Source: Mucilaginibacter pallidiroseus (GTDB lineage: Bacteria > Bacteroidota > Bacteroidia > Sphingobacteriales > Sphingobacteriaceae). Taken from it: DNA of 64,000 nucleotides. Shown piece after piece: positions 9,382 through 17,739 of this stretch (position 1 is its first letter; each line of letters starts with the position of its first letter). Made by a program: the position numbers and the translations under genes. Under the pieces are notes generated by a model. The model made no database searches and was not told the origin of the DNA. It saw only the letters and a list, made by a program, of their open reading frames with translations. Location: the NCBI RefSeq assembly GCF_007846085.1, contig NZ_VOEJ01000010.1:1-64000 (forward strand). The letters are read 5' to 3'.

Positions 9382-10122
9382 ATGGAAAATAGAATAGCAG
9401 GAAAGGTAATAGTAGTTACAGGTGCCGGCAGCGGCATAGGGAAAGCAACGGCAGAACTATTGGCAGGCCTTGGAGCAAAGGTTGTTTTGGGTGCCCGCCG
9501 TACAGAAAATATCAGGATGGTAGCAGATACAATTAACCATAGCGGCGGGCAGGCTGCGTTTTTAGCAACCGACATAATTCAAAAGGAAGATTTGAATGCG
9601 TTGGTAGGGTTTGCTATTAAACAATTTGGCCGTTTGGATGTGATGATCAATAATGCAGGCATCGCACAGTTACAGCGTATGGAAGAAGTTGATATAAGCG
9701 GTTGGGAACAAATGATTGATGTAAACATAAAGGGTACATTGTACGGTATCGCCGCAGCAATGCCCGAGTTTCTTAAAAATGGGTCCGGGCATTTTATAAA
9801 TATCCTGTCAACCGCAGGGATTGCCATTGTGCCTGCAATGGGTGTTTATGCAGGGACTAAAAATGCTGTACGCACCATAAATGAAGCGCTACGCCAGGAG
9901 TCTGAAGGGCGTTGGCGGGTTACAGGTATATCACCAGGTTTTGTGGCATCGGAGTTTGTGAGTAATATAAAGAATGAGGCCATAAGGAGCGCCAGCCAGG
10001 CAACTGCAGATAAAATCGCTATCCCGGCTAAAGCTATTGCCGAGGCCGTTGCTTATGCCATTGGCCAGCCCGATATCGTTGATGTAGGAGATATAGTTGT
10101 ACGGCCAACGGTTCAAGGCTAA
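9382..10122 (+). CDS. SDR family oxidoreductase
   Basis: 246 aa, counted from the ATG at 9382; an in-frame TTG two codons upstream is less likely. The motifs are TGAGSGIG at the N-terminus, NNAG near 87 and YAGTK as the catalytic pair, with a C-terminal part ending VDVGDIVVRPTVQG. It resembles the YdfG/serine-3-dehydrogenase-like clade of classical SDRs. It is followed after ~43 bp by an AraC gene on the same strand, so the two are likely co-transcribed. Confidence 0.92.
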   Translation: MENRIAGKVIVVTGAGSGIGKATAELLAGLGAKVVLGARRTENIRMVADTINHSGGQAAFLATDIIQKEDLNALVGFAIKQFGRLDVMINNAGIAQLQRMEEVDISGWEQMIDVNIKGTLYGIAAAMPEFLKNGSGHFINILSTAGIAIVPAMGVYAGTKNAVRTINEALRQESEGRWRVTGISPGFVASEFVSNIKNEAIRSASQATADKIAIPAKAIAEAVAYAIGQPDIVDVGDIVVRPTVQG

Positions 10123-10165
10123 AATCTTATGCCTATATTTATTATTAAACAGTAAATGTTGCCAA

Positions 10166-11062
10166 GTGAACACATTAAGATTTAAGTCGATAACGGATTT
10201 GATGCATCGCCTCGGTTTAAAATCACCCGCCAATCCACTTATCGCGCTGGTTAATTACGACCAGGAAAGTGTAAATCTCCGGGATGCAGGCCATTGGTTT
10301 GAGCTTGATTTTTACAAGGTAACGTTTAAGAGAGATTTTAAGGGAAGTGTGAAATACGGACCCGGCGCGTACGATTTTAAAGAAGGGGGGATGGCATTTC
10401 TGTCACCGGGTCAGGCTGTGCAGATGACAGCGGATATCAACGACTATCAGGGTTACGCTTTGTACTTCCACCCTGGTTTGCTAATGCAATATCCATTAGC
10501 ACAAAGCATTCATCATTATGGTTTTTTTGACTACACAGTTGCCGAAGCGCTTTTCCTTTCCGAAAAAGAAAAAGACGTTATTGAAGCGCTTTTCAAGGCT
10601 ATAAGTTTGGAGTTGGCTAACAACATCGATCAATTTAGTGCTGACGTACTTGTATCGCAACTGGAGCTATTACTTAATCACAGCAATCGCTTTTATAACA
10701 GGCAGTTTATTACCCGTAAAAATCAGCATCGCGAGTTGATTGCTAAGATAGACGCATGGCTTAGTGACCGTTTTGATGATACGCTTATAAATGGTTTGCC
10801 ATCACCCCATGATATTGCTGCGCACTTAAATATCTCACAGCGTTACCTATCAGATATGCTTAGGGCGCTTACCGGAAAAACAACACAGCAGCATATACAT
10901 TTGGCATTAATTGAAAAGGCAAAGATACTGTTGAACCAAACGGATATGACTACTGCCGAGATTGCTTATAGGCTGGGTTTTGAACATCCGCAGTCATTTA
11001 ATAAGCTGTTTAAGCAACGTACGCACATCACGCCGGTTCAGTATAGGCAACAAGTAAACTAA
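10166..11062 (+). CDS. AraC family transcriptional regulator
   Basis: 298 aa from a GTG at 10166. This start is chosen because it places the first residues (VNTLRFKSITDL) level with the starts of its paralogues; an extension back to 10097 would run into the SDR gene. The N-terminal sensor part has NPLIALVNYDQES and GPGAYDFKEGGMAF, and the C-terminal AraC domain has IAAHLNISQRYLSDMLRA and IAYRLGFEHPQSFNKLFK. It sits downstream of an SDR and converges on the Crp-like gene ending at 11081. Confidence 0.88.
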   Translation: MNTLRFKSITDLMHRLGLKSPANPLIALVNYDQESVNLRDAGHWFELDFYKVTFKRDFKGSVKYGPGAYDFKEGGMAFLSPGQAVQMTADINDYQGYALYFHPGLLMQYPLAQSIHHYGFFDYTVAEALFLSEKEKDVIEALFKAISLELANNIDQFSADVLVSQLELLLNHSNRFYNRQFITRKNQHRELIAKIDAWLSDRFDDTLINGLPSPHDIAAHLNISQRYLSDMLRALTGKTTQQHIHLALIEKAKILLNQTDMTTAEIAYRLGFEHPQSFNKLFKQRTHITPVQYRQQVN

Positions 11063-11080
11063 ATATCGAAAAAAAAATCG

Positions 11081-11656
11081 CTAAAGATTTTTCTCTTTAC
11101 GCATCATGCTTAAAAAGGCCGCGGTAATGCCAAGATAGCTTGCAATATCCTTTTGGTTGATGCGCTGCTCCAGGCCGGGATAATGTCGCCTGAATTCGAG
11201 ATAGCGTTGTTCGGCCGTAAGCGATAGGTTTGATGTTACGCGCCGCTGAAACATGTCAAAACCGTTTTGAGTAAGTATGCGGAAAAAACGCTCGAGTTTT
11301 GGTATTTGGTTAAACAAGTTTTCTAAGTCGAATAGGGTAAAGCAACACAGCTCCGAATCCTCCATTGCTTGTATGGTGTTGGTGGCTGGCTTGGCCTTAA
11401 AGAAACTGGCAATATCACTGGCCCACCAATTTTCGGGAAAGAAGCAAAGGTTATGCTCATGGCCGTCGGTATCTGTATGGAACATTCGCAAACAGCCCTT
11501 GTCAACAAAATAAATATGCCTTTCGGTTTTGCCCGGCTGCACAAGCACCGTCCTTTTGTTAACCGCTTGGCGATGCATAGCAGATAGTACCTGCTCCTGT
11601 TCCTCAGGAGAAAGTACTACGTGCAATGCTAAGTTGGCTAGCAGTTGTTGAGACAT
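11081..11656 (-). CDS. Crp/Fnr family transcriptional regulator
   Basis: 191 aa. The first ~120 residues are a cyclic-nucleotide-binding fold (RTVLVQPGKTERHIYFVDKGCLRMFH, then LCFFPENWWASDIASF). The C-terminal helix-turn-helix is NQKDIASYLGITAAFLSMMRK. This short form, lacking the canonical cAMP-binding Arg/Glu set, is abundant in Bacteroidota and its ligand is usually unknown. It lies 17 bp downstream of a DUF1330-like gene on the same strand and is likely co-transcribed with it. Confidence 0.92.
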   Translation of the reverse strand: MSQQLLANLALHVVLSPEEQEQVLSAMHRQAVNKRTVLVQPGKTERHIYFVDKGCLRMFHTDTDGHEHNLCFFPENWWASDIASFFKAKPATNTIQAMEDSELCCFTLFDLENLFNQIPKLERFFRILTQNGFDMFQRRVTSNLSLTAEQRYLEFRRHYPGLEQRINQKDIASYLGITAAFLSMMRKEKNL

Positions 11657-11673
11657 ACAGGCAAGTATAGTCT

Positions 11674-12030
11674 TTATAAATTAATTTGCCTGGTCATTAT
11701 CAATTTTAGCTCTGCAGTGCCTGCCAGGCGCAGCGGGTTTGCAATGGTATGATAAACCTCACTTTGGGCGATAGAGAAAAAAGCTTCGGCACTTGGATAT
11801 TCTACTAGCACCACTTCGTCCCATTGGTCGTTATCGTCAGCAATGATATTGGCAACAACCTCACTTACTACTTTAACATCAACACCGTCTATGCCCAGCT
11901 GCTTTACTACTTCCTCAAAAGCAGGTATGTATTCTTCGAAATACACCCTTTTGTCTTTAAATTTAATAAGGTTAAGCATCAACACAGGGCCTTGACCTGG
12001 TTTGATGTCGGGAAATTTGATGTCTTCCAT
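11674..12030 (-). CDS. DUF1330-like dimeric alpha-beta barrel protein
   Basis: 118 aa. The sequence VLMLNLIKFKD near the start and DEVVLVEYPSAEAFFSIAQSEVYHTIANPLRLAGTAEL near the end match the DUF1330/EthD-like ferredoxin-fold family. These are small cytosolic dimers, some of which are monooxygenases or metabolite-binding proteins. No catalytic residue can be assigned. It lies between an alpha/beta hydrolase gene (56 bp upstream) and the Crp-like regulator, all on the minus strand. Confidence 0.75.
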   Translation of the reverse strand: MEDIKFPDIKPGQGPVLMLNLIKFKDKRVYFEEYIPAFEEVVKQLGIDGVDVKVVSEVVANIIADDNDQWDEVVLVEYPSAEAFFSIAQSEVYHTIANPLRLAGTAELKLIMTRQINL

Positions 12031-12086
12031 AAATCAAAGGTCGGTCTATGCTGTCTTAAAAAAGTTCAGGTAGTTGAAGAGTTTAG

Positions 12087-12878
12087 CTATGCCTTTAAAA
12101 ATTTTATGATGTGTTCATTCACAACATCTGCTGAGTCGATCTGTGCAAGATGCTTTGCCCCTGCAATGGAGACATATTTAGCCGATGGCAGCTTCTCAGT
12201 TATAGTTTGCATGATAATCGAACTCATATCTAACTCGCCGCCAAGCAATAATACCGGCACTTTTATGCCGTTTAAACGTTCATGCATGTCTGTCCCCAAA
12301 CAGCCTTCCAGCACATTGGCTATGGAGCTACCAACATTTTGACTGGCCTGGGCATGATATAGTTGGTATGACTGGCAACCTTTGGCCGATTTGGCAAACA
12401 CACCATTTACCAGCGTAGGCCAGCTTGCTTCAAACCAATCAATCATACCCTGCTCGTCTCTTAGCTGGCTCATCCATTCGGCAGCTCCTTTTGTAAATTC
12501 CGGTGATGTTGTATCGATGAACGTATTGATCAGCACGGCCTTTTCCACCCGCTGGCTACGCTGACTGGCGGCTATCAATGCCACCAGGCCGCCAAGGGAT
12601 ACACCGACAATACTTACTTTAAAAATGTTCAGCGCATCAAGCAGTGTCCAAACATCTTTAACCAAATCTTTAATAGGAATAGGACTTGCTGCCAGGGTAG
12701 ATGCGCCGTGGCCGGCCATATCTATAATGATGACCTGGTGCCCTGTTATTAGAAGTGCTTCAGTTTGATAAATCCAATCACGGCCGGAACCGCCCAAACT
12801 GTGCAGTAAAAGTACAGGTTTGCCTTTACCCAATACAACATAGTATAGCTTACGGTTATTTATTTGAAGGTAACTCAT
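12087..12878 (-). CDS. Alpha/beta hydrolase
   Basis: 263 aa from the ATG at 12878; a longer frame begins at 12953, but the family fold starts at MSYLQINNRKLYYV. The oxyanion-hole HSLGGSGRDW, nucleophile elbow GVSLGG with the catalytic Ser, an acidic residue in GGELDMSS and the His in GAKHLAQID complete a normal triad. No signal peptide is seen, so the enzyme is cytosolic. The substrate is unknown. It is probably the first gene of a short operon with the DUF1330-like and Crp-like genes. Confidence 0.9.
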   Translation of the reverse strand: MSYLQINNRKLYYVVLGKGKPVLLLHSLGGSGRDWIYQTEALLITGHQVIIIDMAGHGASTLAASPIPIKDLVKDVWTLLDALNIFKVSIVGVSLGGLVALIAASQRSQRVEKAVLINTFIDTTSPEFTKGAAEWMSQLRDEQGMIDWFEASWPTLVNGVFAKSAKGCQSYQLYHAQASQNVGSSIANVLEGCLGTDMHERLNGIKVPVLLLGGELDMSSIIMQTITEKLPSAKYVSIAGAKHLAQIDSADVVNEHIIKFLKA

Positions 12879-13170
12879 ATTATTAGCTTCGGCTTGATAT
12901 ATCATATTTCTATGGCTATGCTTCCATTCAAGCTCAATTTCCACGTTAACCACTTGTGCCAGAAATGTGCAATCCCATTATGATAACGTTGATAATGCAA
13001 TATTAAATGTTTAAATTTAAATAATTAAATAAATAGTACGAAAACATTTTAATATTTGGTATTTCATGAGTCAGCTTGATAATTAACGGTATGTTGCTAA
13101 GCGCTAATTACAGGAGGCTTCTGCAGTAGTAATATATGCTGAAGTTTAATAACATTTGATAATTTTGGCT

Positions 13171-13881
13171 ATGGATAGGAAAGAGATACTCTTAAAACTG
13201 ATTTCGGATTTTTGCGATTATGAATCGCACAAGCCTCCAAAAGCAGATCTATCCTATACAGATTTTCTTGGTTACTTAAACGCGCAGCACAGCACCGAAC
13301 AACAACCCCTGCGCGATGTTTCCGGGCCGGAAGAGCAATGGGTGCAAAAGGACCGTAGTGTTAATGTTGATATAGCTGTTCTGATAATTTTCTTATTCAG
13401 GTATGCAGTTTTTTACGGTAAAAAGGCGCTCAAAGGCAGCCCTTTATCAACGCTGGATGAGTTTTCATTCATGATCGTATTGATGACTCACAAGCATCTG
13501 ACAAAAACTGAACTAATAAATAAACTTATCATAGAAAAAACCTCGGGGGTCGAGGTAATTAAAAGGCTCTTAAAGAACGGCATGTTTGAAGAGCATAAAA
13601 ACCCTGATGATAAACGCAGCGTATTAGTTTCCCTTACCGAAAAAGGTAAAAATACCGTGATAGAACTTTTACCAAATATGAGATTGCTGGGTGATGTGGT
13701 TGTTGGGAATTTAGCTGAAGTAGAGATATCATCACTTTCGTACCTGCTACGAAAATTAGATTATTTCCATAACGAAAACTACGTACAGCACCGCGAAAAT
13801 GCCCTAAGCGAAATGGTGGCAGATCCCAATAAAAGTCGCGAAGTAACTTCTAAAGATAAGGGGATACAGAAGCCAGAATAA
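13171..13881 (+). CDS. MarR family transcriptional regulator
   Basis: 236 aa from the ATG at 13171. A winged helix fills residues ~85-190: LTKTELINKLIIEKTSGVEVIKRLLKNGMFEEHKNPDDKRSVLVSLTEKG is the MarR recognition helix and wing. The N-terminal ~75 residues and the basic C-terminal tail (NKSREVTSKDKG) are longer than in a typical 140-150 aa MarR protein. Such enlarged MarR-like proteins occur in Bacteroidota. It is divergent from the hydrolase operon and converges on the DACNV gene. Confidence 0.88.
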   Translation: MDRKEILLKLISDFCDYESHKPPKADLSYTDFLGYLNAQHSTEQQPLRDVSGPEEQWVQKDRSVNVDIAVLIIFLFRYAVFYGKKALKGSPLSTLDEFSFMIVLMTHKHLTKTELINKLIIEKTSGVEVIKRLLKNGMFEEHKNPDDKRSVLVSLTEKGKNTVIELLPNMRLLGDVVVGNLAEVEISSLSYLLRKLDYFHNENYVQHRENALSEMVADPNKSREVTSKDKGIQKPE

Positions 13882-13907
13882 ACTTTTTTGGGAGATTAAA
13901 TAGTCCT

Positions 13908-15239
13908 TTAAGTACGTCGTTTAAGCTTATTGCTTTTTAAGAATTGCTGCGTTTTAATGTTCTCCCACATAATGAGCTTTTCCTCGATTCGATAAAATGC
14001 CCGGATGTCACCGTCTTGCGAAATTACAAGGCCTAAACTGCCTGGATGGTTGTAGCAGTAAGCAATAATGGAGCGGTGCCTGGTACCAAAGTGATTCGGA
14101 TCAGCCGGGATAAGCGATTTTGGGCTGGCGGTAGCCGTTGGCGACACAAATATCTTTTTTGGCATTCGCCTGGCTTTTAACACTCCGCCAAAACCTTTTG
14201 ACACCATGTCGCGTGAAAATAGGAGTACCCCATCTACACAGGTATGCGAAGCCAAAAATGAAATACAACCCTTAATTTCGTCCGCAATTTCCTGCTTCGC
14301 AAGCAACGACTTGGATTCTTCAACGTACCAGTTCTTGTCAATTACTTTTTTGCCTTCGCTAATGTAATCTTCAATTAAGGTTTCGGCTACGTAGTTATTA
14401 ATGGTTTCCTTAGCATAATTGCTAATTGCATGCTTAAGCCGGTCGTATTGTACAGTGTACTTGATGTCTATATCATCGTGATTATCTGCAATTAAAATCG
14501 CACCACCATGATGATAGTTTTGGATGCGGAGCAGTAACCTGGACAGTGTTTGAATCCAGATACCGTTTAAAAAGCTTTCCCAATCCTCAAAAGTTTCTCC
14601 AGTATGTGTTGTCTTTAAAAACGTTCTTAGTTCTGACTTCAACTGGGCGGCATTACCCTTCAATATCTTTGAAATAGGGCCGATTGTAAAAACATCGAGG
14701 TAACGGGGGATAAGTACATTTTGCTTCAGGGTTGCCAGAAGTTCATAATCAAACAAAACGTTTAGCGTACCTATATCATTAATGCTAACCTGGAAAAGAC
14801 CGGGTTGCTCAGAACCTGATTCCGATTCGTAATTGAGGAAGCTTTGGTAATGAATAGCCTGGTCTATCATGCCCCATATAAAAAGCTTGCCTTGCTGATC
14901 GTAATAAACAGCAAGCGATGTGCTAGACGGATCTGATGCTTTAGATAACTTAACTAATGATTTGATGCTCAGTTCTATTGGTGTTTCAAAATTGATGCAA
15001 CTCCAGCGTTCGGCCACAATGTTTCTCGGTGGTTTGGGGTCGGGATTATTAGGATCAATTAGTGTAACGGTCACCATTACCAGGTCGCTTTCTTCTGTGC
15101 GCATGCTGGTAAAAAACAGGCACTCAAACAATTCTTCCATCACATTAAGCGGCGGAACGGGCAGCGCAATTTTACTGTGCTTGAGTTTTTCAAACACATG
15201 AAATGCGAGGTCTTTTGGTTGAGCGTTAGGCAATGCCAT
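13908..15239 (-). CDS. DACNV-type sensor domain protein (DAC/DisA_N-like)
   Basis: 443 aa. The C-terminal ~150 residues resemble the diadenylate cyclase (DAC, DisA_N) fold: CVDGVLLF with Asp336-Gly337 corresponds to the DGA motif, and FGTRHRSIIAY with Arg387-His388-Arg389 corresponds to the RHR motif, followed by LVISQDGDIRAF. In true cyclases the first motif is DGA; here Ala is Val. The N-terminal ~300 residues match the type described as a 'putative sensor domain DACNV'. It may make or sense a cyclic dinucleotide. There are no membrane segments. It is a single gene, convergent with the MarR gene. Confidence 0.75.
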   Translation of the reverse strand: MALPNAQPKDLAFHVFEKLKHSKIALPVPPLNVMEELFECLFFTSMRTEESDLVMVTVTLIDPNNPDPKPPRNIVAERWSCINFETPIELSIKSLVKLSKASDPSSTSLAVYYDQQGKLFIWGMIDQAIHYQSFLNYESESGSEQPGLFQVSINDIGTLNVLFDYELLATLKQNVLIPRYLDVFTIGPISKILKGNAAQLKSELRTFLKTTHTGETFEDWESFLNGIWIQTLSRLLLRIQNYHHGGAILIADNHDDIDIKYTVQYDRLKHAISNYAKETINNYVAETLIEDYISEGKKVIDKNWYVEESKSLLAKQEIADEIKGCISFLASHTCVDGVLLFSRDMVSKGFGGVLKARRMPKKIFVSPTATASPKSLIPADPNHFGTRHRSIIAYCYNHPGSLGLVISQDGDIRAFYRIEEKLIMWENIKTQQFLKSNKLKRRT

Positions 15240-15417
15240 TTTGGTTGTTTAATTGATCACTAGTGTATTAACAGTTGATGTGCTGTAAGGTTGGCTATAT
15301 ATGTTAACGTTATATACGTAAGTTAATCAGAAAATATTTTAGCCCGAGCGTTTAACAGCAAGTTTCTGTACATATTTATAAAATGGTCAGTAAAATGATA
15401 ACTCTTAATTTATTCAT

Positions 15418-16734
15418 TTAAAGTAACTTATTTTTTATCAATACCGGTTGTATTTGCAATGCCGGCCTTTCAAATATTTTTCGGGCTATGAGCAAAAAGA
15501 CGATACATCCGCACGCGAAGCCAATGGTTGGTGCATTTACAAATTTCATAGCCCAGCCGGAAATATAGGAACCCATTACATCGCAAAAGTTAACAATAGC
15601 CATATAGGCTGTAAACTGCGAACCTTCAATTTTTTTGCGACAAAGCAACATGAGTACAGGCATGGATGCTACGCTGAACATCGGGTCGGCAAAGTTCCAG
15701 ATGATGAGTCCGGTAACGCTTAGTGGTTTAAATTGCCACAGCAAGCCATAGCTGCTGAAAAGCAGGAGGAACAAACAAATGGCTACCATTACCCATGATT
15801 GCAGTTTGGCAGGGCCGAATCTGTCGGCTATCACGCCACCGCTTAGGGTCACTATCAGGGTCGCTATAACGCCCCAGCCACCTTGCAAAACGGAAACGGC
15901 ATTATCTGCCCAGTGCAAATTATGGATGAGATGAAAGGAAAATGCACGTATAAAGATGCTGATGCAAGTGTACACTACCGCAATCTCGCCAAAGGTTTTA
16001 AAGTTGCTTAAATCGGTTATGGCCTGGTATAATTGTTTAAAAAGCCAGCGCAAGTTTGGGTTGTCAACCCTTGCTAACGCGGGTGCTTGGACTTTGCTTC
16101 GGCCTTTAAATGAAATCATCAAACTGTCGCTTTGGTCGAGTTTTATGCAAAACGTAACCAGCGTCATTAACAGTAATAAAACAGATTGCGATAAAGCGGC
16201 ATAAAAGAAGCCGTAATAATGCATTACGGTTGATAACCCGGCCGACCCTATGGAAATACCCAACAAGTAGCCGCCGCGCATAAATGCATTGACGCGCCCA
16301 CGCTGTGTTTCGGGCACTATTGATATAGCAATAGCATCAACACTGGCATCCTGCACGCTGGCAAAGTTGCTGTGCATAAAAAACAATACCGACATTAAGG
16401 CGAGCTGATTAACCGGATCATTAATTAACAATAAGCTTAATGAAGCTATGGATGCCAAAAGCTGCGTGAGCACTACCCAATGTTTACGATGCCCGATAAC
16501 CGAAAATTGGTACCTGTCTATAATTGGCCCCCAAATAAATTGGATGATCCACGGAGCGCCCACTATAGCTACGAATGACCCAACAGATTGCGATGACAGG
16601 CCTTTGCCTGCCAAATAATTTGCCACAGCAGTAAGCGCAAAGCCTGAGGGAATGCCCTGCATTATGTATAAATAGAAAAAAGTAAAATACCGGAGCGCGG
16701 CACTTTCCTTTAGCACAGGGAATTTAATTGGCAA
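15418..16734 (-). CDS. AmpG-like MFS transporter
   Basis: 438 aa with about 12 predicted membrane segments. The features FFYLYIMQGIPSGFALTAVANYL, GPIIDRY and VQDASVDAIAISIVPETQRGRVNAFM are typical of the AmpG/PAT-like branch of the major facilitator superfamily. AmpG imports anhydro-muropeptides for cell-wall recycling, but this branch also contains transporters of other solutes. No ampicillin-resistance or recycling gene is nearby, so the substrate is an open question. Confidence 0.85.
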   Translation of the reverse strand: MPIKFPVLKESAALRYFTFFYLYIMQGIPSGFALTAVANYLAGKGLSSQSVGSFVAIVGAPWIIQFIWGPIIDRYQFSVIGHRKHWVVLTQLLASIASLSLLLINDPVNQLALMSVLFFMHSNFASVQDASVDAIAISIVPETQRGRVNAFMRGGYLLGISIGSAGLSTVMHYYGFFYAALSQSVLLLLMTLVTFCIKLDQSDSLMISFKGRSKVQAPALARVDNPNLRWLFKQLYQAITDLSNFKTFGEIAVVYTCISIFIRAFSFHLIHNLHWADNAVSVLQGGWGVIATLIVTLSGGVIADRFGPAKLQSWVMVAICLFLLLFSSYGLLWQFKPLSVTGLIIWNFADPMFSVASMPVLMLLCRKKIEGSQFTAYMAIVNFCDVMGSYISGWAMKFVNAPTIGFACGCIVFLLIARKIFERPALQIQPVLIKNKLL

Positions 16735-16932
16735 AACTTTGGATTAAATTGGTGTCTTAGGTATAGATATCGGATCTTAAATTAACAAAATCCGCGCACC
16801 TTTTTATTCATCATTCAAATAATCATTAGATGATTTAAGAATATCCTGTAAAACAATGTTGACGCTTATCCTTTGTATCGCCGGCAAAACAGAAATAATA
16901 TTAATCTGTAGTAAGATAAATTAAAAATCACC

Positions 16933-17706
16933 ATGGCTGAACTACCTGATCTTACCGTATTTGCCGACATATTATCCCGAAAGTTTACGGGACAAACAGT
17001 TGAAGAAATAACTATAACTGAAGCGCGGAAACTTAACGTAAGCGCCGATAAGTTAAAAACTACCCTGGAAGGTAAAAAGTTAGAAATGGTAACAAGGGAA
17101 GGTAAAACGCTTCAATTCCATTTTGCGGGCGGGGAGGCGTTGGGCCTGCATTTAATGCTGCGCGGCGAGTTAGTTGACCTGGAAGCCGATGAAACGCCCA
17201 GGTTTCAGGTTATGGCGATGCGATTCGATAATGGTAAAGGCTTTGCAGTAGTAGATCTGCAAAAACAGGCAACCCTGACCTTGCAGCCGCCACCATTAAA
17301 TGTACCGGATGCATTGGCAATGGATGGTGAATACTTTGCAGATCTGCTCTCGAAAAAGCGAACATTAATTAAAACCTTGTTGATGGATCAAAAATTGGTG
17401 CGGGGTATAGGTAACTCTTATGCCGATGAAATTTTATACCATGCCGGGATCTCGCCATTTTCCGTCGCGAAATCGATCCCTGCAAACCGGGTATCAAAGC
17501 TTTATAAAAGCATCGCGGATGTACTCAACAAAGCCGTAAAACAAATTGCTGAAGCCAATGACGATGAATTACGAGGCGAGCTGAAAGACTTTATGACTGT
17601 TCATAGCCCCAAACTTAAAACCACCGCAAAAGGTGAAGCAATAAAGACAGAAAAAATTGGCGGCCGAACCACCTATTATACTGATGCGCAGGAACTGTAT
17701 ATGTAA
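16933..17706 (+). CDS. Fpg/Nei family DNA glycosylase, atypical N-terminus
   Basis: 257 aa. The family removes oxidised bases by a base-excision mechanism using the N-terminal Pro as nucleophile. Here the protein starts MAELPDLTVF, so the catalytic Pro2 is Ala while Glu3 is kept. Lys58 in REGKTLQF and the helix-two-turn-helix GIGNSYADEILYHAGISPF are present. The four zinc-finger cysteines are missing, but the beta-hairpin arginine remains in KIGGRTTYY, i.e. a zincless finger as known in NEIL1-like enzymes. It is a single gene. It may be an altered glycosylase or a DNA-binding relative. Confidence 0.88.
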   Translation: MAELPDLTVFADILSRKFTGQTVEEITITEARKLNVSADKLKTTLEGKKLEMVTREGKTLQFHFAGGEALGLHLMLRGELVDLEADETPRFQVMAMRFDNGKGFAVVDLQKQATLTLQPPPLNVPDALAMDGEYFADLLSKKRTLIKTLLMDQKLVRGIGNSYADEILYHAGISPFSVAKSIPANRVSKLYKSIADVLNKAVKQIAEANDDELRGELKDFMTVHSPKLKTTAKGEAIKTEKIGGRTTYYTDAQELYM

Positions 17707-17739
17707 TACAGCCTGCACATTTAATGTTATATGGACAAA

